Below are positions 38,682 through 47,560 of a stretch of 64,000 nucleotides of DNA, piece after piece. Location of the stretch: assembly GCA_020847045.1 (NCBI GenBank), contig JADLCT010000015.1:1-64000 (forward strand). Reading direction: 5' to 3'. The DNA comes from Bryobacterales bacterium (GTDB lineage: Bacteria; Acidobacteriota; Terriglobia; Bryobacterales; Bryobacteraceae). The notes beneath the pieces are model-generated. The model was not told where the DNA came from. It ran no database searches and was given only the letters and a program-made list of their open reading frames with translations. Within the stretch, counting starts at the first letter, position 1. Every line of letters begins with the position of its first letter. A program made the position numbers and the translations under genes.

Positions 38682-40115
38682 TCAAACGGGCGGCGTAGCG
38701 GACTCGGCGCCGGTCAGGCCCTGGTCCGACTTCGCCGGGTCATAGTTCGGATTGGGTGTGGGCATGATGGCGCGCGTTGCACGGCGCCACCGGTCCAAAC
38801 GGGTGCGCAGGGCCGCGGCTCGTTTTGCTTCGCGGCGGGACAAGTTGGTCTGCTCGCCCGGGTCTGAATCGAGGTTGTAGAGTTCCAGCCGGTGGTCCTC
38901 ATAAAACTCGATCAGCTTCCAGTTTCCGGAGCGAATCGCCCCACCGGGCGCACCTCCCTGGTTCGAATAATGGGGGTAGTGCCAGTAGAGCGCCTCCCGG
39001 CGCGGCTTGCGGCCGCCGGTGAGCAACGGCAGCAGGTTCACGCCGTCGAGGTTCGCTGGAATCCCGAGGCCGGCTGCGGCCAGGGCCGTGGGGAACAGGT
39101 CCGTGGAGCAGACCGGCGCGTCACTGACGGCCGGGGCGGCGCGGCCCTTCCAGCGGATCATGAACGGCACGCGGATTCCCCCTTCATAGAGGTGCCCCTT
39201 GCCGGCGCGTAGCGGCGCGTTATTGGTGACGAACTTTTTGCTGGAGCCTTCATAGCGCAGCCCGCCATTGTCGGCCAGAAAGTAGACGAGCGTGTTCTCC
39301 GCCAGGCCGAGCGCGTCGAGCTTGGCCATCAGGCGTCCAAACGCCAAGTCCATCGCCTCGACCATCGCTCCATAGACGGGGTCGCCCTGAGCGGCTCCGC
39401 TACCGGCCTTGCGCCTGTACTTCTCCACGAGCGACTCGGGCGCGCCCAGCGGGATGTGAACGCTGTAGTGAGGCAGGTAGAGGAAGAAGGGACGGTCCTT
39501 GTTCTCCTCGATGAAGGCCTCCGCCCGCCGCGTCAGGTAATCGGCCAGGTACTCGTGCTCATGCGGTGGGGGCGTGGTGAGCCCGGCGATATTGTAGGGC
39601 GGCCACCAGGAGCGCGGAGAGCCCGACGATGTGCCGCCAATGTTCCGGTCAAAGCCCTGCTCCACCGGTGAGAAGCCTTCCCCGCCCAGATGCCACTTGC
39701 CGATGCTCGCCGAAACGTAACCTGCCGGCTTGAGAGCCTCGGCCAACGTCACATGATCGAGCGGCAGCTCCGTGCGCGTGCGTGGGCACAGGGCGCGCGC
39801 CGTGGGCCACTGCTTGCGTCCGGCAATCCAATCGGTGACGCCCGAACGCACGGGGTATTGGCCCGTGAGAACGCTGGCGCGTGTGGGCGAGCAGACCGGG
39901 CAGGCGGCGTAGCCATTGGTGAAGCGGACGCTTTCGCGCGCAAAACGGTCGAGATGGGGGGTCTCGTAAAAGGTGCTGCCATAGCAGCCGAGATCGCGCC
40001 AGCCATAGTCGTCTATGAGCACAAGCACGATGTTGGGCGGCCGCCTGCTTTGCGCGGGCGCGGCCACCGCCAGCGAGGCGGCCAGAAAGGAACGGCGCGT
40101 GGTGGTCGTGGTCAT
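38682..40115 (-). CDS. Tat-exported sulfatase
   Basis: The 477-residue S1 sulfatase starts at ATG 40115, whose ATGA overlaps the stop of the acetyltransferase gene; a longer open frame upstream overlaps that gene and is not used. The N-terminus MTTTTTRRSFLAASLAVAAPA is a Tat signal. Key motifs are LIDDYGWRDLGCYG (metal), CSPTR with Cys75 (formylglycine), GKWHLGGEGFSP and LADNGGLRYEGS. It has only a short C-terminus, unlike its downstream sister. Membership in one operon with a NagX/HGSNAT-like protein suggests the two sulfatases work on a sulfated, possibly aminosugar-containing, polysaccharide. Confidence 0.93.
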   Translation of the reverse strand: MTTTTTRRSFLAASLAVAAPAQSRRPPNIVLVLIDDYGWRDLGCYGSTFYETPHLDRFARESVRFTNGYAACPVCSPTRASVLTGQYPVRSGVTDWIAGRKQWPTARALCPRTRTELPLDHVTLAEALKPAGYVSASIGKWHLGGEGFSPVEQGFDRNIGGTSSGSPRSWWPPYNIAGLTTPPPHEHEYLADYLTRRAEAFIEENKDRPFFLYLPHYSVHIPLGAPESLVEKYRRKAGSGAAQGDPVYGAMVEAMDLAFGRLMAKLDALGLAENTLVYFLADNGGLRYEGSSKKFVTNNAPLRAGKGHLYEGGIRVPFMIRWKGRAAPAVSDAPVCSTDLFPTALAAAGLGIPANLDGVNLLPLLTGGRKPRREALYWHYPHYSNQGGAPGGAIRSGNWKLIEFYEDHRLELYNLDSDPGEQTNLSRREAKRAAALRTRLDRWRRATRAIMPTPNPNYDPAKSDQGLTGAESATPPV

Positions 40116-41224
40116 AGCTTGATGAAGATCTTCCGGCGGTAGAGCCAGACACAGACATAGATCTGAAAGGCGACCACGGCGCAGGAGGCAAGCGCCTTTC
40201 CCCATGCGCCCCACCATTCGATGGGCCACAGCAGCAGGGCGGCCGCGGCGCGTTCCATCCAGCCGTGCAGCATCTCGTGGAACAGATATATAAAGATGGA
40301 GTTGGCGCCCACGATGGCGCCGGTTCTGGCCCAGCGGCGTAGCTGGCGCACATCGCACAGGTAGTAGAACGCGGCCAGCACCCACAGCGTTATGCCCGTG
40401 CTCGCCAGAGCGAACGAAGCGGTCCAGATCTTTTTGTTGATCGGGATGACGGCGTTGAGAGCGAGTCCGGCTGCCAGCGCGGCGGCGCCCCACCCGGCCA
40501 GTGTACGCAGCTTGGCTCCGCCGGTGCGGGTGCTCTTCAGCAGCCAGCCGGCCATGACGCCGAAAATCGTGTTCGCGGCCGATGAGACACAGTTAATGGT
40601 GGCGTAGCCGCCCCCCCAGTGGCGTCCCAGCAGCACGCCGTCGAGCCAGTAGCCGGGGTTGGCATTGCTGTCGTACGGCCCGGTTACGCCAGCGGGACGG
40701 GCAAAGTTGTAGAACCCCCAGTGGAGCGCGAGCAGGGCCGCGGCGAGTCCGGCCTGGGCGCGCCAGCCGCGATGTAGCACAAGGTAGGCGGCCAGGTAGG
40801 TGAAGGAGAGCTGGCCAAGGACGTTGATCAGGTCGGCGTTGGGGCGTCCGGCGCTGATCGAGCGCGCCACCATGCCCCAGAACAGGAGCAGGGCGCAGCG
40901 TTTGAGAACGTGCCGGAACAGATCGCCCTCCGTGGCGCCCTCCGCGCGGCGCTTGTCGAAGGCCCATGGCATGGCGGCTCCGACAATGAACATAAAGAAG
41001 GGTTGGATGAGGTCCCAGGCGTTAAAACCGTGCCAGACGGCGTGAGTGAACTGGAATTCGAGCGGGGCGATCCAGGGGATGTCCTTCAGATGGTGCAGAC
41101 CGAAGCCGTTGGAGAACATCCAGATCATGGTGAAGCCGCGGAACGCGTCGATCGAGAAGACGCGGGCGGCGGCCGGCAGCGGGGGGGCGGAGGAGGGCGA
41201 AGGCGGTGAAGCGACAGCAGCCAT
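40112..41224 (-). CDS. NagX / HGSNAT-like transmembrane acyltransferase
   Basis: The 370-residue protein has about 10 membrane segments and the NagX/DUF5009 signature: SIDAFRGFTMIWM at the first helix, H61 in FTHAVWHGFNAWDLIQPFFMFIVG (the position of the catalytic histidine region of heparan-alpha-glucosaminide N-acetyltransferase), CVSSAANTIFGVMAGWLL, NAVIPINKKIWTASF and a C-terminal FHEML helix. In lysosomes the homologue acetylates terminal glucosamine of heparan sulfate across the membrane, while bacterial NagX is tied to aminosugar uptake. It is first in an operon with two sulfatases, and its stop overlaps the next start. TATAAT lies 8 nt before ATG 41224, predicting a leaderless transcript. 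Confidence 0.85.
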   Translation of the reverse strand: MAAVASPPSPSSAPPLPAAARVFSIDAFRGFTMIWMFSNGFGLHHLKDIPWIAPLEFQFTHAVWHGFNAWDLIQPFFMFIVGAAMPWAFDKRRAEGATEGDLFRHVLKRCALLLFWGMVARSISAGRPNADLINVLGQLSFTYLAAYLVLHRGWRAQAGLAAALLALHWGFYNFARPAGVTGPYDSNANPGYWLDGVLLGRHWGGGYATINCVSSAANTIFGVMAGWLLKSTRTGGAKLRTLAGWGAAALAAGLALNAVIPINKKIWTASFALASTGITLWVLAAFYYLCDVRQLRRWARTGAIVGANSIFIYLFHEMLHGWMERAAAALLLWPIEWWGAWGKALASCAVVAFQIYVCVWLYRRKIFIKL

Positions 41225-41232
41225 CGACCGGC

Positions 41233-41238
41233 ATTATA
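41233..41238 (-). promoter_or_regulatory. -10 of leaderless promoter for the acyltransferase-sulfatase operon
   Basis: A perfect TATAAT on the minus strand, 8 nt upstream of ATG 41224. No -35 of quality is seen and no Shine-Dalgarno sequence precedes the ATG. Confidence 0.6.
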
Positions 41239-41373
41239 TAAGGCTTGGGCCGCACGGGGGCCAGCCGTGGCTGCCTGTGTCGAGGCTGGCTGTCGCGGTG
41301 GGCGGGCCCGTCCAGCCTAAACATTTCCATTAGGACTGCCGATAGTCCAGTGAGTTTAGAACGGGAGACTACC

Positions 41374-43728
41374 GTGGAAACGCAACTGATGTATGTGATC
41401 AGCATCGTACTGGGCGTGGCGTTCGGCTACTTCATCGCCAACATGATGTTCCGCAACGAGCGGAACGGCCTGGTCGCCCAAGGCCAGCAGGCGGGCGAGG
41501 CCGAACGGGCGAAGCTTGCCGATCAGGTGCGGCAGCAGGAGCTGCGCGTGACCGAGATCGAGAAGGAGCGTGAGCAGGAGCGCACCCAGATCGAACAGTT
41601 GCAGGAACAGAACGAAAAGTTGAAGGTTCTTCACAGTGAGTCGGGTGAGCGCGTGGCCGAAGCGCGGCGGGCCGCCGACGAATACTGGCAACAGATTGTA
41701 ACCGAGTTGAAACAGGCGGCGGGCGGCGATGGAGGCCTGGTGCTGGAAAGCACGCGGCAGATCGAGGAACGCGTAAACGTGGCCGTGGCCGAAGCGCGTA
41801 GCGAGGCCGAGGAGCGGCTGGGAGCGGCTGTCCGGGAGGCGCGTGAAGAGGCGGCCGCCGAGTGGCGGCAGGCTGTGGAAGACGCACGGCGGCAGGAGCC
41901 TCCGCTGATGGCCGCTGTCGAGGATTCGGCCCGCGTGGAGGAGATCGAGAACCTGCGGCGGGAGTTGGACGAGGTCCGCCGGCAGTCCGGGGAGAGCATC
42001 TTACAAGCCGTGGCCGAGGCGCGCGAAGAGGCGGCGGCGGAGTGGGGACCCGTCGTCGAAGCCGCTCGCGGAGAAGCGGCGCAACGGGCGCAGAGCGATG
42101 CCGTCGCGGCCATGCAGCGGGAAGAGGAGCAGTGGCAGCACGCCGTGGCCGAAGCCCGGCAGCAGGCCGAAGAACAGTGGCAGCAGGCGCTGGCCGAGGC
42201 GCGGCGGCAGGCTGAGTTTGAGCGGGAACAGGCGGCCGAGCAGAGCATGTCGGCGGCGGCGAGAATCGCCACGATGACCGAAGAGCTGCGGGCCATGCGC
42301 GCCCAGGTGGAGGAGTTGCAGTCGGCGCAGGCGGCCCGGCGGGAGACGGCGCTGGCGGCAGCCGGACCGGAAACCGTCACAGCCAGCCTCCCGGAGGCCG
42401 CTCCCGCGGTGATCCCAGATGCCATGCTGGAAACCTTCCGCACGGTGGCCGCTGAGGCGTTGCAGGCGAACAACCAGAAATTCCTGGACCTGGCGCAAGT
42501 GGCCCTGGAGCGGATCCAGGAGACGGCGCAGCCGCAAACATCCGGCTACTCCAGCGCCGTGCACGAGCTCATAAAGCCCATCTGCGAAACACTGGCGCGT
42601 GTGGACTCCAATCTCGGACAGTTTGAGAAGGATCGCCAGGACACGCTCGCGAACCTCACAGAGATGGTGTCGGGCCTGGTGGAGCAGGGCAAGGATCTGC
42701 GGCGGGAAACCTCGGGGCTTGCACGCGCCCTGCACCCCGCGGCGGCGCGCGGCCGTTGGAGCGAGGTGCAATTGCGGCGTGTCGCCGAACTGGCGGGCAT
42801 GGTCGAGCACTGCGACTACGATGGCGGCGATGCCGCCGGACGCAATGAGATGGTTGTGCACCTGCCAAACCGCCGCGACATCGTGGTGGACGCCAACGTT
42901 TCCTTGTCGGCCTATCTGGAGTCCCTCGAAGCCGGTGACGATGCCACACGCGCGGCAAAGCTACGTGAACATGCCGGCCTCGTCAGGACGCACCTTGCGC
43001 ATCTGGCCGGTGCGGAGTACTGGAGCCGGTTCGCCTCCCCGCCCGAATTTGTTGTCGCGTTCCTGCCGAGCGAGTCCATCTTCAGCGCGGCTCTGGAGCA
43101 CGATCCCGCACTGGTCGAATTCGGCGCTGAGAACCGCGTCATCCTGGCCACGCCCACGACGTTGATTGCTCTCCTGAAGGCTACCTCCTACGGATGGCGC
43201 CAGCAGCAACTGGCCGATACCGCCAATACCGTCCGTGAACTGGGCAGAACTCTCTATGACCGGCTGATCACCTTTACCGGCCACATGGAAGATCTGCGCC
43301 GGAGTCTGGAACGCAGCGTCGACTGCTATAACCGGGGCGCCGCCTCGCTTGAATCCCGCGTGTTGGTGAACGCCCGCAAATTCCAGGAGCTCTGCGGAAT
43401 CGAATCGCCGGAGCTTCCGTTTCTCGATCCCGTGGAATCCCTGCCTCGCTCGCTGCAAGCGCTGGAAAGCGCTACGAGTGCCGGTCCCGGCCCGGCGGCT
43501 TTGCTGACGGAGGCAGGAGCAACCTTTACGGACACTGACGCTTCGACACAGGATGCCCCCCAGGGCAGTGAGGTGGAAGCACCGGTGATCGAACTCCCCA
43601 TCGTTCCCGTGTCCTCACCGGTCATCGTGAGCGAGCCGAGGGTGGTAAGCGAGGCCAACGTGGTCAGCGAACCCCGCGTGGTGAGCCAGCCGACCTTCGT
43701 CAACGAGGAACAACCGGTAACGCGATAA
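41374..43728 (+). CDS. rmuC: RmuC-like DNA recombination protein with extended coiled coil
   Basis: This is a 785-residue protein. One membrane helix (about residues 5-22, MYVISIVLGVAFGYFIANMMF) is followed by a very long coiled coil (about 30-345) rich in WxxAxAEARxxAE repeats. A C-terminal RmuC nuclease-like domain (about 440-690) has KGR-type ARGRWSEVQLRRVAELAGM, VHLPNRRDIVVDANVSL, FVVAFLPSESIF, NRVILATPTTLIALLKA and a TxxxY..L helix. E. coli RmuC is 475 residues and limits inversions at repeats. The extra length here is nearly all coiled coil plus a repetitive tail. Start GTG 41374 has GGGAG upstream (41362-41366); ATG 41389 is the alternative. Confidence 0.87.
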   Translation: METQLMYVISIVLGVAFGYFIANMMFRNERNGLVAQGQQAGEAERAKLADQVRQQELRVTEIEKEREQERTQIEQLQEQNEKLKVLHSESGERVAEARRAADEYWQQIVTELKQAAGGDGGLVLESTRQIEERVNVAVAEARSEAEERLGAAVREAREEAAAEWRQAVEDARRQEPPLMAAVEDSARVEEIENLRRELDEVRRQSGESILQAVAEAREEAAAEWGPVVEAARGEAAQRAQSDAVAAMQREEEQWQHAVAEARQQAEEQWQQALAEARRQAEFEREQAAEQSMSAAARIATMTEELRAMRAQVEELQSAQAARRETALAAAGPETVTASLPEAAPAVIPDAMLETFRTVAAEALQANNQKFLDLAQVALERIQETAQPQTSGYSSAVHELIKPICETLARVDSNLGQFEKDRQDTLANLTEMVSGLVEQGKDLRRETSGLARALHPAAARGRWSEVQLRRVAELAGMVEHCDYDGGDAAGRNEMVVHLPNRRDIVVDANVSLSAYLESLEAGDDATRAAKLREHAGLVRTHLAHLAGAEYWSRFASPPEFVVAFLPSESIFSAALEHDPALVEFGAENRVILATPTTLIALLKATSYGWRQQQLADTANTVRELGRTLYDRLITFTGHMEDLRRSLERSVDCYNRGAASLESRVLVNARKFQELCGIESPELPFLDPVESLPRSLQALESATSAGPGPAALLTEAGATFTDTDASTQDAPQGSEVEAPVIELPIVPVSSPVIVSEPRVVSEANVVSEPRVVSQPTFVNEEQPVTR
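43624..43713 (+). repeat. 18-bp tandem repeats encoding the RmuC tail
   Basis: Five diverged units of 18 bp encode IVSEPR, VVSEAN, VVSEPR, VVSQPT and FVNEEQ at the C-terminus of the RmuC-like protein. The reading frame is kept in every unit, so unit number could vary without breaking the gene. Confidence 0.75.
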
Positions 43729-43851
43729 CCGTCGTGCAGGACCGGCGTTTCGCCTGGTCATGAGAACGATGTAAAAGCAATGTAAAAGGCTGCAAACCAC
43801 GCAACCCTCTTGCGCTCGCTCACATCCTACCCGTTGGAAGGAGTGACCAAG

Positions 43852-44370
43852 ATGAAAAAGAGTCTGATGGGTTTGGCCATTGCGATGTTGCTGGCCGCGC
43901 CTTCGATGTTTGGCGCGGTGAACGCGGACAAAGTCCGCAAAGAACTGGTGACGCTTCCGTTCTACAGCATCTTCGACAACTTGAGTTTTCGCGTGGACGG
44001 CTCGACGGTTACGCTGATGGGCTCGGTGACGCGGCCCACGCTCAAGAGTTCCGCCGCGAATGTGACGGCCCGAGTGGAGGGCGTGGAACACGTGGTGAAC
44101 CAGATTGAGGTTCTGCCCCTGTCGCCGAACGACGACCGGATTCGCTGGGCGACGGCGCGCGCCATCTACGGACAGACGGCTCTGAACCGCTACGCCATGG
44201 GTGCGCAGCCGCCCATCCGGATCATCGTGAAGAACGGTGACGTGCGGCTGGAAGGCATTGTGGGCACGGAAATGGACCGGAACATCGCGTTTCTCGCGGC
44301 CAACGGCGTGCCCGGAGTGTTCACGGTGGAGAACCATCTGCGAGTGGAGCGCGGACGGTCAGTGAGCTAA
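43852..44370 (+). CDS. periplasmic protein with two BON domains
   Basis: The 172-residue protein begins at ATG 43852 after GGAAGGAG (43836-43843), with a signal peptide (MKKSLMGLAIAMLLAAPSMFG). It has two BON domains: about 22-85 (FDNLSFRVDGSTVTLMGSVTRP, VEGVEHVVNQIEVLP) and about 90-168 (RIIVKNGDVRLEGIVGTEMDRNIA, VPGVFTVENHLRV). BON domains bind phospholipid or outer-membrane surfaces and occur in OsmY-like envelope stress proteins. The gene stands alone, with its own strong ribosome site and a clear terminator directly downstream, so it is probably expressed at a good level as a single-gene unit. Confidence 0.9.
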   Translation: MKKSLMGLAIAMLLAAPSMFGAVNADKVRKELVTLPFYSIFDNLSFRVDGSTVTLMGSVTRPTLKSSAANVTARVEGVEHVVNQIEVLPLSPNDDRIRWATARAIYGQTALNRYAMGAQPPIRIIVKNGDVRLEGIVGTEMDRNIAFLAANGVPGVFTVENHLRVERGRSVS

Positions 44371-44392
44371 GCACAGATCCACGGTTCGAATC

Positions 44393-44424
44393 GGGGCGGA
44401 CGCAGGTCCGCCCCATTTTCGTTT
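44393..44424 (+). terminator. intrinsic terminator of the BON gene
   Basis: A perfect 9-bp stem GGGGCGGAC / GTCCGCCCC (44393-44401 with 44406-44414) closes a GCAG loop and is followed by ATTTTCGTTT. It begins 22 nt after the BON stop codon. Confidence 0.88.
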
Positions 44425-44444
44425 CACAGCACGGCGCCGGGCCG

Positions 44445-44475
44445 TTGACAGCCGGCGAGCCGCGTGGGACAAAAT
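44445..44475 (+). promoter_or_regulatory. promoter of the glycan cluster, probably leaderless
   Basis: A perfect TTGACA (44445-44450) is followed after 19 bp by CAAAAT (44470-44475), and ATG 44484 comes 8 nt later. The spacer is slightly long and the -10 lacks its first T, so strength is uncertain. A small inverted repeat GGGAC/GTCCC (44466-44470, 44479-44483) flanks the -10. Confidence 0.4.
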
Positions 44476-44483
44476 AAGGTCCC

Positions 44484-45365
44484 ATGGAGATCTTTGTGAC
44501 AGGAGCCACCGGTTACATCGGCAGCGCGGTCAGCCGGGTCCTGCTGGAAAAGGGGCATACCGTCAGCGGCTTGGCCAGAAGCGGCGAGGCGGCCGCTGCG
44601 TTGAGCGCGGCAGGCGTCACGCCGGTGCGCGGCAGCCTGGAGGATGCGGCCGCGCTGGAACAAGCGGCGGCCCGGGCCGGGGCCACGGTCCACACGGCCA
44701 TGCCATGGGGAGAAGAGGCGGGAGCCGAGGATGCCCGCACCGTCGCCACGCTGATCCAGGCGCTCTCCGGCAGCAATAAGCCACTGGTGTACACAAGCGG
44801 CATCTGGCTGATGGGAGAAACCCAAGGACGCGTGGCGGGTGAAATGTTCCCCGTGCGGCCTCCGGCGATGCTCTCCTGGAGACCGGCCGTGGAGCGCACC
44901 GTGCAGGACGCCAAGGAGCGTAACGTACGGGGCGTGGTGCTCCGTCCGGCCATGGTGTATGGGCGGGGCGGCGGCCTGGTGGGCATGATGTTGCGCCAGG
45001 CGCGCGAGCGTGGCGTGATCCAACTTCCCGGCACGGGAGCGAACCATTGGAGCTTCGTTCACGTGGATGATCTGGCGGCGCTCTACCATCTGGCCATTGA
45101 ACGCGCGGCGGCGGGGTCGCTCTACCTGGCCGCGCATGGCACGGCCGTCACGGCGCGGGCCGTCGCGGAGATGGCGGCCAAGACGGCCGGCGTTCCGGGG
45201 CGCGTCGAGTTTATCTCCGTGGATGCGGCGCGGGCGACAATGGGAATGATGGCCGATTGCCTGGTTCTCGATCAAAAGGTGTTAAGCACCAAAGCGGCGC
45301 GCGAGCTGGGTTGGAAGCCGTGCGGACCGGGCGTGCTGCAAGCGCTGGCGGCCGGCGCGGCGTGA
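44484..45365 (+). CDS. NAD-dependent epimerase/dehydratase-like (extended SDR)
   Basis: The 293-residue protein opens with the Rossmann motif TGATGYIGSAV. It has the extended-SDR features VVLRPAMVYGRGGGL and WSFVHVDDLAALYHLAIE, a lid typical of nucleotide-sugar epimerases/dehydratases. The canonical catalytic YxxxK is not visible; the region after VYTSGIW reads SWRPAVERTV, so it may be an atypical reductase or a NAD sensor. It is first in the run of glycosyltransferase genes, and its TGA overlaps the next gene's GTG (GTGA), indicating translational coupling. It possibly supplies or modifies a sugar nucleotide for the cluster. Confidence 0.8.
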   Translation: MEIFVTGATGYIGSAVSRVLLEKGHTVSGLARSGEAAAALSAAGVTPVRGSLEDAAALEQAAARAGATVHTAMPWGEEAGAEDARTVATLIQALSGSNKPLVYTSGIWLMGETQGRVAGEMFPVRPPAMLSWRPAVERTVQDAKERNVRGVVLRPAMVYGRGGGLVGMMLRQARERGVIQLPGTGANHWSFVHVDDLAALYHLAIERAAAGSLYLAAHGTAVTARAVAEMAAKTAGVPGRVEFISVDAARATMGMMADCLVLDQKVLSTKAARELGWKPCGPGVLQALAAGAA

Positions 45366-46315
45366 TCATCGGCCTGGATACGACGCCGCTGGCGCAGGTT
45401 GCCGGCGGTTTGCCGCCGCGGGGCGGCATCGCACGGTATACGGAGCGGCTGCGCGACGCGCTGCGGCGCGAGTTTCCTGGCGACACGGTGATGGAACTCA
45501 CCGATCAGGGAGCGGCTCTCGGGCTTTTCCGGCGGAGGTGGTGGAGCATCGGTCTCCCGCTTGCCCTTCGCCAGCGTGGCGCGCATGTATTCCATGGCCC
45601 TGACTTTTCCGTGCCCTACCTGCCGGTCTGCCCCAGTGTGGTGACGATTCACGACACCTCCCCCTGGCGCACCGAATATCAGGCCGCCACCAGTCCGCGC
45701 GTACGGCGGCGGACGCCTTGGCTGGTTTCGCTTGGCATGGCGGCCCTGGTGGTCACGCCCACGGAAGCCGTGCGGCGCGAGGTGCTGGAGCGCTTTCGCC
45801 TTCATGAATCGCGGGTGCGCGTCACGCCGTTGGGAGTCTCCGTGCAGCCGACAGGCGAGGCCAAGGAGGACTTCGCGCTCGTCGTTGGCTCGGGTCTGCG
45901 GAAGAATATCGAGCGGGCGCGCGAGGCGGCCGAAGCGCTGGCGCCTCTTCGCGTGGTGAACCACGACGTGAGCGACCACGAACTGGCGTCGCTCTACACG
46001 CGTGCGCGCGTCCTGCTGTTGCCCTCTCACTACGAGGGTTTCGGACTTCCAGCCATCGAGGCCATGGCCTGCGGCACGCCGGTGATCGCCTCCACCGATG
46101 CGGCGTTGCGCGAGGTGTGCGGCGGCGCGGCGCTGCATGTGGACGCCAGCGACGCGCCCGGCTGGCGCGAGGCGTTCACCGCCGTGTGGCGGCAGCCGGA
46201 CAGGGCGCGCGCCATGGCCGAAGCCGGTCTCCGGCGGGCCGCAACGTTCACCTGGGAGCGCACCGCGCGCGACACGCACGCCGTGTATGAGGAAGCGGTG
46301 AGACTGCATGCCTAG
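45362..46315 (+). CDS. GT4-type glycosyltransferase
   Basis: This is a 317-residue GT-B fold enzyme of the GT4 group. The acceptor half has GGIARYTERL and VTIHDTSPWRT, and the donor half has LLLPSHYEGFGLPAIEAMACGTPVIAS (the E(x7)E nucleotide-sugar motif). The start is GTG 45362, overlapping the previous stop; a longer frame upstream lies within the SDR gene. It overlaps the next glycosyltransferase by 8 bp. GT4 enzymes use sugar nucleotides and retain stereochemistry. The short length (about 320 versus 360-400) reflects a compact donor domain lacking the usual leading strand. It acts in the cytoplasm in glycan assembly. Confidence 0.87.
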   Translation: MIIGLDTTPLAQVAGGLPPRGGIARYTERLRDALRREFPGDTVMELTDQGAALGLFRRRWWSIGLPLALRQRGAHVFHGPDFSVPYLPVCPSVVTIHDTSPWRTEYQAATSPRVRRRTPWLVSLGMAALVVTPTEAVRREVLERFRLHESRVRVTPLGVSVQPTGEAKEDFALVVGSGLRKNIERAREAAEALAPLRVVNHDVSDHELASLYTRARVLLLPSHYEGFGLPAIEAMACGTPVIASTDAALREVCGGAALHVDASDAPGWREAFTAVWRQPDRARAMAEAGLRRAATFTWERTARDTHAVYEEAVRLHA

Positions 46316-47495
46316 GCCGCGCGCATTGCTCCTGTCGCCAGAGGCGCCGTACCCGCTTTGGGGCGGCGGTGCGCTGCGCACGGCGTCTGTGCTGAACTAT
46401 CTGGCCGGCCGCTATGCTCTGGACATCGTGCTCTTCCGCGAACCGGGAGCCGGCGATCCGGCGGCGGCCCTGCCGGAGGGCCTGGTCGAAAGGGCAAAGG
46501 TGATCGGTCTGCCGTTCCACGCCAGAACGCTGCCTGCGCGCCTGCGGCGCAATGGCCTCCGCCTGTTGCGCGGCGTACCGCCTCTCTGGGACCGCTTCGC
46601 CGGCTTTGACCGCGATGTGTCGAATTGTGTCGAAGGCCGCCGGTACGAAGTGGTGGTGATCGAGCATCTCTGGTGCGCCCATTACGAGCGTGTGCTGCGG
46701 CCCGCGGCCGGGCGCATTCTGTTGAACCTGCACAATGTCGAATCGGCGCTCCATAGAAGGTTCGGCGCCGCCGAGGGGGGCGCGGCGCGGTGGGCGCACG
46801 AGCGGTTTGCGCGAGCCTATGAGCGCATCGAGCGGCACTGGCTGCCACGATTCGATCTGGTGCTGGCGGCGTCGGATGCTGACGCTCTCAGACTGCCATC
46901 CTGCAAAGCCGCCGTGTATCCCAACACACTGCCTCACTGTGCTCTTCCCGCACGCGCCGCGCCGGGAGCCGCTGCGGGAGGAGTGCTCGCGTTCAGCGGC
47001 AACATGGCGTATCACCCCAACGTCCAGGCCGTGCGGTGGTTCGCGCGCGACATTTGGCCGCGGGTGCGCCGGGCAGTTCCCGCTGCGGAGTGGGTCCTGG
47101 TTGGGAAGAATGAACATGTGGTGCGGGACCTTGTGCGCGGTGTCGAAGGCGTACGCTGCACAGGCATGGTGGAAAACGCCGTGGCAGAACTGGCGCGAGC
47201 GGATGTCGCCGTGGTGCCTCTGCTGAGTGGTTCCGGCACACGGTTGAAAATTCTGGAGGCTTGGGCGGCTGGCACACCTGTGGTTTCCACCCGCCTGGGT
47301 GCGGAAGGACTAGGCGAATGGGACGGCTTGCCTGTGACGCTGGCCGATAATGCAGACGAATTTTCAGCGAAAATCGTTTGGCTACTGCGCCAGCAGGATG
47401 AGGCCGCCGCACTGGGCGTCGCCGGACGGCAACGGTTCGAACGTTCTTTTACATGGGAGTCGGCCTGGAAAGTTCTGGCCGGGGCGGGGTTGTGA
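46308..47495 (+). CDS. GT4-type glycosyltransferase
   Basis: This is a 395-residue GT-B enzyme. The N-terminal half has the GGGALRT glycine loop, followed by NLHNVESALHRRF and RIERHWLPRFDLVLAASDADA. The C-terminal half has LAFSGNMAYHPNVQAVRWF, EWVLVGKN and VPLLSGSGTRLKILEAWAAGTPVVSTRLGAEGL, where RLKILEAWA.G replaces the usual E(x7)E loop. This GSGTRLK variant is common in sugar transferases of capsule and O-antigen clusters. The start ATG 46308 overlaps the end of the preceding gene by 8 bp. A 65-bp gap follows. Confidence 0.88.
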   Translation: MPRPRALLLSPEAPYPLWGGGALRTASVLNYLAGRYALDIVLFREPGAGDPAAALPEGLVERAKVIGLPFHARTLPARLRRNGLRLLRGVPPLWDRFAGFDRDVSNCVEGRRYEVVVIEHLWCAHYERVLRPAAGRILLNLHNVESALHRRFGAAEGGAARWAHERFARAYERIERHWLPRFDLVLAASDADALRLPSCKAAVYPNTLPHCALPARAAPGAAAGGVLAFSGNMAYHPNVQAVRWFARDIWPRVRRAVPAAEWVLVGKNEHVVRDLVRGVEGVRCTGMVENAVAELARADVAVVPLLSGSGTRLKILEAWAAGTPVVSTRLGAEGLGEWDGLPVTLADNADEFSAKIVWLLRQQDEAAALGVAGRQRFERSFTWESAWKVLAGAGL

Positions 47496-47496
47496 C

Positions 47497-47502
47497 TATA
47501 CT
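47497..47502 (+). promoter_or_regulatory. possible -10 inside the glycan cluster
   Basis: TATACT lies in the 65-bp gap before the third glycosyltransferase gene. The only -35 candidate (TTCTGG, 47473-47478) is poor, so an internal promoter is only possible. Confidence 0.3.
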
Positions 47503-47560
47503 TAAAGAGACTGTGCGCGGACATGTCCTGAGGTTGGGTGATGGATAGGTCTTAGCACGC

